NCBI GenBank assembly: GCA_964393895.1
Contig: CAYMWP010000144.1
Location: 1 to 11,225, forward strand
Origin: B4-G1 sp964393895
GTDB lineage: Bacteria; Chloroflexota; Anaerolineae; B4-G1
DNA length: 11,225 bases
Reading direction: 5' to 3'
Every line of letters starts with the position of its first letter. The stretch's first letter is position 1. Below the pieces are notes generated by a model. The model searched no databases, had not been told where the DNA came from, and was given only the letters and a program-made list of their open reading frames with translations. Position numbers and translations under genes: made by a program. Positions 6,821-11,225 of this stretch are shown one piece after another.

Positions 6821-6963
6821 ACTACCTCGACAATGTTAGATTTTGTATCTTGAGAGAAAGTGATGTTCGTAGTGCGCCACGAAACGCAGTGGAGTGGCGC
6901 AAAACCGCACTCCGTTACACTCCGTGCGTGACTACGAGCCGAATGTAACATTGTCGAGCTACT
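6821..6963. repeat. Palindromic repeat element B
   Basis: The element starts one base after element A. Its outer arms TACCTCGACAATGTTA (6823-6838) and TAACATTGTCGAGCTA (6945-6960) are inverted copies with 15 of 16 matches. Inside are GTTCGTAGTGCG (from about 6865) and an approximate complement in GCGTGACTACGAGC (about 6925-6938), plus a GGAGTGGCGC / GCACTCCGTT region. It is an imperfect palindrome of about 140 bp, unrelated in sequence to element A. Confidence 0.65.
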
Positions 6964-6979
6964 CAGCCTGGCACGCGCT

Positions 6980-7080
6980 CAGACCTCCGATGTCTTGCAA
7001 AACCCGTTCAGGCGTGAAATCCCGGCCTTTTTCGACGGTCGCAGTGGGCAGAATGCCTGTCGCAGACCTCGGAGGTCTTG
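6980..7080. repeat. Palindromic repeat element C (AGACCTCCGAGGTCT family)
   Basis: Two copies of a near-perfect self-complementary 15-mer, AGACCTCCGATGTCT (6980-6994) and AGACCTCGGAGGTCT (7064-7078), each followed by TG, bracket about 70 bp of unique-looking sequence. Each copy can form its own short hairpin and the two can also pair with one another. Confidence 0.6.
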
Positions 7081-7112
7081 ACCTGAGATACGTTACAGGC
7101 CGAATGTTTTTG

Positions 7113-7147
7113 GCTTTCTTGGTGTCCTTTGTGATCTTTGTGGTTGG
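7113..7147. repeat. Repeat fragment D (GGTGTCCTTTGTG-type)
   Basis: The stretch reads as imperfect short repeats of a T/G-rich unit: CTTGGTGTCC, TTTGTGATC, TTTGTGGTTGG. It resembles a style of dispersed intergenic repeat seen in many environmental bacterial genomes. I can only recognise the internal periodicity here; whether it is dispersed in this genome cannot be seen from one copy. Confidence 0.35.
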
Positions 7148-7345
7148 CAATATGAATGGCCTGAACGCTTACGAGCAGTTTTCGAGTCCCAGAAGGGTCA
7201 TTTGGAGACCTCCGAAGCCTTGATTGGCGGCACAAGTTCTGTATGCGCCCCGGCGCAGGTGCTAGAGCCGCCCGAACTGATCGCGCGCTTGCGAGAAGCA
7301 GCCGCTGGCGCGTTACAGTGGTACGAAGAGAGCGCGCCGGATTGA
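7146..7345 (+). pseudogene. Possible 3' remnant of a truncated gene
   Basis: One plus-strand frame is open from 7082 to a TGA at 7343-7345. Its last part looks coding: third positions become GC rich and the product has an amphipathic helix-like end ('LEPPELIARLREAAAGALQW', then 'YEESAPD'). There is no ATG or ribosome site; the only possible starts are TTG (about 7202) or GTG (7259). The upstream part of the frame runs through repeat fragment D, so any original gene appears to have lost its 5' end to repeats. I do not recognise the family. The stop overlaps the -35 box of the next gene. It could also be chance open sequence. Confidence 0.3.
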
Positions 7346-7370
7346 CAAACCCGTCCTTCACAGCGATAAT
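7342..7370 (+). promoter_or_regulatory. Promoter of the AddB-like gene, predicted leaderless
   Basis: TTGACA (7342-7347) and GATAAT (7365-7370) are separated by exactly 17 bp. A start 6-7 nt after the -10 box falls at about 7376-7377, which is the A of the ATG at 7377. No Shine-Dalgarno sequence precedes that ATG (sequence ACCGCC). The simplest reading is that the gene is transcribed as a leaderless mRNA. Confidence 0.7.
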
Positions 7371-7376
7371 ACCGCC

Positions 7377-10300
7377 ATGAGCGTCCAACTCCTCCTCGCT
7401 CCCGCCGGAGGCGGCAAGACCACCTGCGCCATCGCGCGCATCCGCGAACTGCGCGCTTCCGACCCCCTCGCCCCCGTCTGGGTCGTCCTGCCCAACTTTC
7501 CCCAGGTGGACGCTTTCCGCCGCCGCTTGGCCGGCACCGGCGGAGCAATCGGCGTCGAGGTTGGCGCCTTCTACCGCTTGTACGCCGACCTGCTGGCCTG
7601 CGCCGGTCAACCGACCCCTCGCCTGTTCGACTCCGTCCAGCACCGGTTGCTGCGCGCCATCGTTGACCGGCTCTGTGACGAGGAACAACTGCTTCACTAC
7701 GCCCCCCTGCGCGATAAACCCGGCTTCGTCCGCGCTCTGCACACCCTCATCCGGGAGCTGAAACGCGCCCGCGTCCACCGCGACGACCTCGCTGCCGCCG
7801 TCGCCGACCGGCCTCCCCGCCTGAACGAACTGGCCGCCATCTACGCCGCCTACCAGGACTGGTTGGTGACCGGCGGCTGGAGCGACGCCGAAGGACAAGG
7901 TTGGCTGGCTGCGCTGGCCCTGGAGCGCGATCCCACCCTCTACGCCGACCTGGCGCTCTTGATCGTGGACGGCTTTGACGAGTTCAACCCCACCCAACTG
8001 GCGGTACTGCGCCTGCTGGCCGACCGGGCCGCCGAGACCATCGTCACCCTCACCGGCGACCCGGACCATCCCGACCGCACCGCCCTCCGTCGCTTTGCCC
8101 GCGCCCGCGCTGCCCTCACCCAGGCGCTCGATATTGAGCCAAGCCCCATCACTTTCCCTCCTCCCGGCCTTGCGCCCCTCGTTTACCTGGAAGAAAACCT
8201 CTTTGAACCCCATCCTGTCCGGCGCGCCGCCGAGGGCGCTGTAGAGTTCATCGAGGCCCAGCACCGTCGCCAGGAGGTGCGCGCCGCCCTGCGCTGGCTC
8301 AAGGCCCGCATCGTACAAGACGAGGTGTCTCCCGGCGAGGTCGCCCTGCTGGCCCGTGACCTGTCCCCCTACCGCCACTTTTTGGAAGAGGCAGAAGTCG
8401 AGTTTAGGTTGCCACTTTACCTGGCGGTCGGCGCCGACCTGCCGAGCAACCCGGCCGTCGCCGCGCTCCTCGCGCTCCTCTCACTCCCCGCGCTGGACTG
8501 GCCCCGCCGCCCGGTGATCGAAACCCTCGCCAGCCCCTACTTTGTCTGGTCAGGCGTCGCAGAGGAACTTCCGGCGCAAGAAACCCTCGCAGCCCGGCTC
8601 GACAGGGTCGCCCGCGCCGACATGGTCATCCAGGGGCTGGAGCAATGGCGCGAGGCGCTCGACCGGCTGGCCGAGGCGGCGTCGGAAGAGGCAGGAGCAG
8701 CCGGCGAGGAGGAAGGCATTTCTTCCATTGACCGTCCCATCGGCGAGGAAGCCGCCGCCCTGCGGCGCACCTTCGACCGGATCGTCGCCCGGCTCACCCC
8801 GCCCGCGCAGGCCACCGTCCGCGGCCACGTCGCCTGGGTGGAGGGAATCATCGGCGACGACCCCACCCTGGCGCATCCAGCGCCCCCCGGCGACAGCGGC
8901 TCCCTCCGCATCGTGGCTCAGGCGCGGCAGGCCGGGGATGAACCCGGTGGTGGCCGCTTTGCCCGGCGAGACGTCGCCGCGTTGCAAACCTTCAAGGACG
9001 TGCTGCGCGGCCTGGTGCTGTCCGAATCACTGTTGCAAGAACAACCCGCCGCCGTTCCCTACCGCCGTTTCTTCGACGACCTGCGTGGCGCGGTCGAAGC
9101 GACCACCTACACCCTGCCACACCCCGAAAAAGACCACATCCTGGTTGCCCCGGTCTTTAACGCCCGCGGCCTCTCCTTCCGCGCCATCGCCCTCCTGGGT
9201 CTTTCCGAAAGCGAGTTCCCCGCCGCCGAGCGGGAGGACCCCCTGCTGCGGGAAGAGGAGCGGGCGCTTTTACGGGAGCGAGGATTGGCTCTGGAGCCTC
9301 GCCTGCGCAGCGACGAGGCCACCCTGTTCTACGAGGCCGTCACCCGCGCCCGGGAGCGACTGCTGCTCTGCCGCCCCTACCTGGCCGACGACGGGCAAAC
9401 GTGGGAGCCCTCTCCCTACTGGCGTCACCTGCGGCTGCTGGTAGACGCCCCCTTGCAACGCGCCCGTCCGGCGGAACTCGTGCCGGATGAGGCCGCCTCG
9501 CCCCAGGAATTCCTCGCGGCGCTGGCCCAGGCAGGCGCGTCGCCTGATCCGGCAAGCGAAGAGGACGCCATCGGCCAGGGATGGCGGATCGCGCTGGCGG
9601 GCGCGGAGGTCGTGCGGACGCGGCTGGCCCGCTCACCGGACGGCCCCCACGAGGGCGACCTGGGGCCGTTGACCCCCACCCTGGCGAGCCGCTACGGCCC
9701 CAGCCACGTCTGGTCCAGCAGCCGGTTGGAGACCTACGCCAAGTGCCCGCTCCAATTCTACGTCGCCCACGTACTGCACCTGGAGCCGCGCACTCCGCCT
9801 CAGGAGGGGTTCGACCAACTCATCCTCGGCTCCATCTACCACAAAGTGCTGGAAGACGTCTACACCCTGGCGCCCGCCGACCCGCTATCCGCCCTGCCAG
9901 AGGTGACACAAGAGATATTCACCGCCGCTCCCGACGAGTACGGCTTCCGTCCCACCCCTCTCTGGGAGCAACAACAACGGGAATTCCTCCAGGTGCTGGA
10001 GAAAACCATCGTCGCGCTAGAGGAGACCCGCGTAGGATACGAACCCTACGCTCAGGAACCGCCCTTCGGTCTCCACGGCGCCCCCCCGCTGACCCTACAG
10101 TATCCGGTAGCCAGTAGTCAGTATTCAGGGGTCAGTAGTCAGTATCCAGTAGTCAGTAGTCAGTATTCAGGGGTCAGCGTTCAGATCAGGGGCTACATTG
10201 ACCGGGTGGACCGTGCTCCCGACGGCTCGCTGCGGGTGATTGATTACAAGGCCGGCTCTTCCCGCATCTCGGCCCGCGAGCTGGAGGAGGGCACGCGGCT

Positions 10301-10583
10301 GCAACTGCCCCTCTACGCGCTGGCGGTGCGGGACGCGCTGGGGATGGGGCCCGTCGTTGACGGCTTCTACTGGCACATTGGCTCCGCCAGTCCCAGCTAT
10401 CTGCGACTAGAGCGGTACGAGGGCGGCGTGGAAGGCGCGGCCGAGACGGCTACGGGATACGTGAAAGCCTACGTCGCCGGTGTGCGGGAGGGACGGTTCC
10501 ACCCCACCCCGCCCGCCGGCGGCTGCCCCGACCACTGCCCGGCCGTCGGGTTCTGCTGGCGGTACGCGCCGAGGGGGTGGTAA
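7377..10583 (+). CDS. AddB-like helicase/PD-(D/E)XK nuclease fusion protein
   Basis: This 1068-residue protein resembles the B subunit of AddAB, which processes DNA double-strand ends for RecA. Its N-terminal half is UvrD-like: Walker A 'APAGGGKTT' (8-16), 'LPNFPQVDAFRRRL' (motif Ia-like), 'LLIVDGFDEFNP' (Walker B-like, about 196-207), 'FNARGLSFRAIALLGLSESE' and 'AVTRARERLLL'. The C-terminal part is a RecB-type nuclease: C790 in 'YAKCPLQFY', GSIYH with H822, D942 in 'GYIDRVD', D956-Y-K958, and C1050, C1054, C1060. These four Cys fit a Fe-S cluster site, although the spacing C-x3-C-x5-C differs from the C-x2-C-x5-C I expect in AddB. All key nuclease residues are present. Residues 908-935 are a tandem-repeat insertion. 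The ATG is apparently leaderless. No AddA-like gene is in the window, so the partner, if any, is elsewhere. A stand-alone Cas4/RecB-type nuclease fused to an inactive helicase fold is an alternative. Confidence 0.85.
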   Translation: MSVQLLLAPAGGGKTTCAIARIRELRASDPLAPVWVVLPNFPQVDAFRRRLAGTGGAIGVEVGAFYRLYADLLACAGQPTPRLFDSVQHRLLRAIVDRLCDEEQLLHYAPLRDKPGFVRALHTLIRELKRARVHRDDLAAAVADRPPRLNELAAIYAAYQDWLVTGGWSDAEGQGWLAALALERDPTLYADLALLIVDGFDEFNPTQLAVLRLLADRAAETIVTLTGDPDHPDRTALRRFARARAALTQALDIEPSPITFPPPGLAPLVYLEENLFEPHPVRRAAEGAVEFIEAQHRRQEVRAALRWLKARIVQDEVSPGEVALLARDLSPYRHFLEEAEVEFRLPLYLAVGADLPSNPAVAALLALLSLPALDWPRRPVIETLASPYFVWSGVAEELPAQETLAARLDRVARADMVIQGLEQWREALDRLAEAASEEAGAAGEEEGISSIDRPIGEEAAALRRTFDRIVARLTPPAQATVRGHVAWVEGIIGDDPTLAHPAPPGDSGSLRIVAQARQAGDEPGGGRFARRDVAALQTFKDVLRGLVLSESLLQEQPAAVPYRRFFDDLRGAVEATTYTLPHPEKDHILVAPVFNARGLSFRAIALLGLSESEFPAAEREDPLLREEERALLRERGLALEPRLRSDEATLFYEAVTRARERLLLCRPYLADDGQTWEPSPYWRHLRLLVDAPLQRARPAELVPDEAASPQEFLAALAQAGASPDPASEEDAIGQGWRIALAGAEVVRTRLARSPDGPHEGDLGPLTPTLASRYGPSHVWSSSRLETYAKCPLQFYVAHVLHLEPRTPPQEGFDQLILGSIYHKVLEDVYTLAPADPLSALPEVTQEIFTAAPDEYGFRPTPLWEQQQREFLQVLEKTIVALEETRVGYEPYAQEPPFGLHGAPPLTLQYPVASSQYSGVSSQYPVVSSQYSGVSVQIRGYIDRVDRAPDGSLRVIDYKAGSSRISARELEEGTRLQLPLYALAVRDALGMGPVVDGFYWHIGSASPSYLRLERYEGGVEGAAETATGYVKAYVAGVREGRFHPTPPAGGCPDHCPAVGFCWRYAPRGW
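10098..10181 (+). repeat. Four 21-bp tandem repeats inside the nuclease reading frame
   Basis: Units start at 10098, 10119, 10140 and 10161, each beginning CAGTAT and three ending AGTAGT. They encode QYPVASS, QYSGVSS, QYPVVSS and QYSGVSV (residues 908-935). Units 1 and 3 resemble each other, as do 2 and 4, so there is also a 42-bp higher-order period. The A/T-richer bases and codons contrast with the GC-rich flanks. The array sits just before the nuclease strand 'VQIRGYIDRVD' and keeps the frame. Confidence 0.85.
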
Positions 10584-10590
10584 AAAAACG

Positions 10591-10732
10591 CCACCTGTGC
10601 AATTAGCCCAGGAGGCTCCGTACTATCGCGCCATTTTCACCGCAGAGATCGCAGAGAACGCCGAGAAAATCAAAAGAATCTCTGCGCTCTCGGCGTGCTC
10701 TGCGGTGAATTAGAATCTAACTGCACAGGTCG
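10591..10732. mobile_element. MITE-like element with terminal inverted repeats and 8-bp flanking duplication
   Basis: The ends are CCACCTGTGCAATTAG (10591-10606) and CTAACTGCACAGGTCG (10717-10732), inverted copies with 14 of 16 matches. The 8-mer AAAAAACG lies immediately outside on both sides (10583-10590 and 10733-10740) in direct orientation, as expected for a target-site duplication. The element is 142 bp and has no transposase gene, so any movement would need a transposase supplied elsewhere. The left flank touches the last base of the stop codon of the AddB-like gene. A second palindrome is nested inside (10636-10709). Confidence 0.65.
10636..10709. repeat. Nested CACCGCAGAG palindrome (possible terminator hairpin)
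   Basis: The arms TTCACCGCAGAG (10636-10647) and CTCTGCGGTGAA (10698-10709) are a perfect 12-bp inverted repeat. An inner pair CGCCGAGA (10659-10666) and TCTCGGCG (10688-10695) continues the stem. The right arm is related to 107-142 near the left edge of the window. Lying 50 bp after the nuclease stop codon, it could help end that transcript, but there is no T-run after it. Confidence 0.65.
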
Positions 10733-10740
10733 AAAAAACG

Positions 10741-10776
10741 TAGACGGGTTTTCCCTGGCATGGTATAATGAATGCC
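10741..10776 (+). promoter_or_regulatory. Promoter-like sequence with extended -10
   Basis: A perfect TATAAT (10764-10769) is preceded by TGG (an extended -10 TGn, 10761-10763) and, 17 bp upstream, by TAGACG (10741-10746; 4 of 6 matches to TTGACA). The -10 box is bracketed by GGCAT (10757-10761) and ATGCC (10772-10776), an inverted repeat that could be an operator. No gene starts directly after it; the next candidate is at 11121, beyond a long palindrome. Confidence 0.4.
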
Positions 10777-10803
10777 ACGCTAGTATCAGGTTTGAACGCA
10801 CAT

Positions 10804-11076
10804 TTGAAAGGCATAACTGAAACCGCCGATGGACGCAGATTCACGCAGATGCCATTGCATGGTGGCTCTCTGGGATTTTGCATGGCAAGACCCTAAAGGT
10901 TTCGCTTGAGACCGTGTAGACAGCGTTTTTGCGCCAGGCGATGACCCTTTTTTGCCAAATCTTGCGCAAAAACCTTTAGGGTCTGCGACTGACCATGCGA
11001 AATCCTGAAGACCCTGCATGGTTAGTTCAAATTCATCAGCGTTCATCTGCGGTTCCATTCCAGTTATGTGGTTCAA
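10804..11076. repeat. Long imperfect palindrome of about 270 bp
   Basis: Nested inverted pairs run from outside in: TTGAA (10804-10808) with TTCAA (11072-11076); CATAACTG (10812-10819) with CAGTTATG (11061-11068); an ACCGC-GATG-ACGC region (about 10822-10835) with its complement (about 11038-11053); GGATTTTGCATGG (10873-10885) with CCATGCGAAATCC (10993-11005), 12 of 13; and a perfect 15-bp pair AGACCCTAAAGGTTT (10888-10902) with AAACCTTTAGGGTCT (10970-10984). The loop is about 67 nt. No credible gene is inside. Confidence 0.75.
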
Positions 11077-11120
11077 TTACCCTGGTCAAAGGTAGTGCTA
11101 GATGAAAGGACTAACACAAC

Positions 11121-11225
11121 GTGCGCCGAATTGACTATGTCGTTTGCCCTGACTATATTGAAGACAAACTCGCATGGGTGTGTATCCCAAATTGTGAGTC
11201 TACGCCACCAGAGGCAGCGAATGGT
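11121..11225 (+). CDS. Unrecognised gene, 5' end only (runs off the window)
   Basis: An open frame starts with GTG at 11121 and stays open for 35 codons to the right edge. It is preceded by AAAGGA (11105-11110) at a spacing of 10 nt, and an in-frame TAA at 11112 makes this GTG the first possible start. The product begins 'MRRIDYVVCPDYIEDKLAWV' and continues with 'CIPNCESTPP'. The three cysteines (residues 9, 21 and 25) might form part of a metal site, but this is too short to assign. I do not recognise the family. Base composition is more AT rich than the nuclease gene. Confidence 0.4.
   Translation, partial: MRRIDYVVCPDYIEDKLAWVCIPNCESTPPEAANG

Noticed and set aside
6894..7223. A 109-codon plus-strand open frame between the protease and the nuclease
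   Set aside because: It is made almost wholly of repeat elements B, C and D and has no ribosome site or recognisable domain.
7008..8378. A 456-codon minus-strand open frame antisense to the start of the AddB-like gene
   Set aside because: It is a shadow of GC-rich coding sequence: Gly/Gln/Val-rich, no recognisable domain, and its 3' end runs through the repeat cluster. The plus-strand gene has clear family motifs.
8542..9444. A 300-codon plus-strand open frame inside the AddB-like gene
   Set aside because: Pro/Ser/Arg-rich out-of-frame translation of GC-rich codons; the main frame carries the conserved motifs.
10098..10181. CRISPR array
   Set aside because: The units are contiguous 21-bp tandem repeats with no spacers, lie within a coding frame, and no cas genes are present.
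10786..11076. A 96-codon minus-strand open frame
   Set aside because: It coincides almost exactly with the long palindrome, and its 'MNADE' peptide is a typical translation of the ACGCAGAT-type repeat.
1..11225. tRNA or rRNA genes
   Set aside because: No cloverleaf with T-arm GGTTCGA-type signature or rRNA-like sequence was found in the intergenic stretches. The GGTTCGAT copies at 53-60 and 150-157 lack surrounding tRNA structure.

Overview
The window looks like a chromosomal segment from a fairly GC-rich bacterium, most likely a member of the Chloroflexota (Anaerolineae-like). That placement is an inference. It rests on the housekeeping gene order, a secreted protease ending in a short 'LPxVxK/R'-type tail of a kind I associate with this phylum, and many different short palindromic repeats between genes. 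No 16S rRNA or other decisive marker is present.

Positions 1-4642 are a compact plus-strand housekeeping block. A consensus sigma70-type promoter (228-256) precedes rpsU (ribosomal protein S21) and yqeY (GatB/YqeY-domain protein). After a strong hairpin come pgpH/yqfF (membrane HD-domain c-di-AMP phosphodiesterase), ybeY (rRNA-processing endonuclease), dgkA (lipid kinase) and greA (transcript cleavage factor), ending at a rho-independent terminator (4609-4642). Gaps are short, so these genes are probably co-transcribed, with possible attenuation at the hairpin. Together they serve ribosome assembly, c-di-AMP and envelope-lipid homeostasis, and transcription fidelity.

Positions 4631-6583 hold a convergent minus-strand gene for a secreted zinc protease: signal peptide, I9-like propeptide, HEMGH catalytic site, calcium-loop-like segment, two Ig-like repeats and a short C-terminal tail. 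Its last codons overlap the greA terminator.

Positions 6584-7376 are a divergent intergenic region filled with four back-to-back repeat elements, followed by a probable gene remnant. A TTGACA-17-GATAAT promoter then places the predicted transcription start on or beside the ATG of the next gene.

Positions 7377-10583 encode an AddB-like protein: a UvrD-type NTPase-related N-terminal part fused to a PD-(D/E)XK nuclease with Fe-S-type cysteines. Four 21-bp tandem repeats sit in frame inside its nuclease domain. No AddA partner is seen in the window.

Positions 10584-11120 contain a MITE-like element with terminal inverted repeats and an 8-bp direct flanking repeat, a promoter-like sequence, and a ~270-bp long palindrome. 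The first 35 codons of an unrecognised gene run off the right edge.

No clearly new multi-gene system is evident. The most unusual content is the density and nesting of small palindromic elements, one short repeat array having been accommodated inside a coding sequence, and the apparently leaderless nuclease gene.
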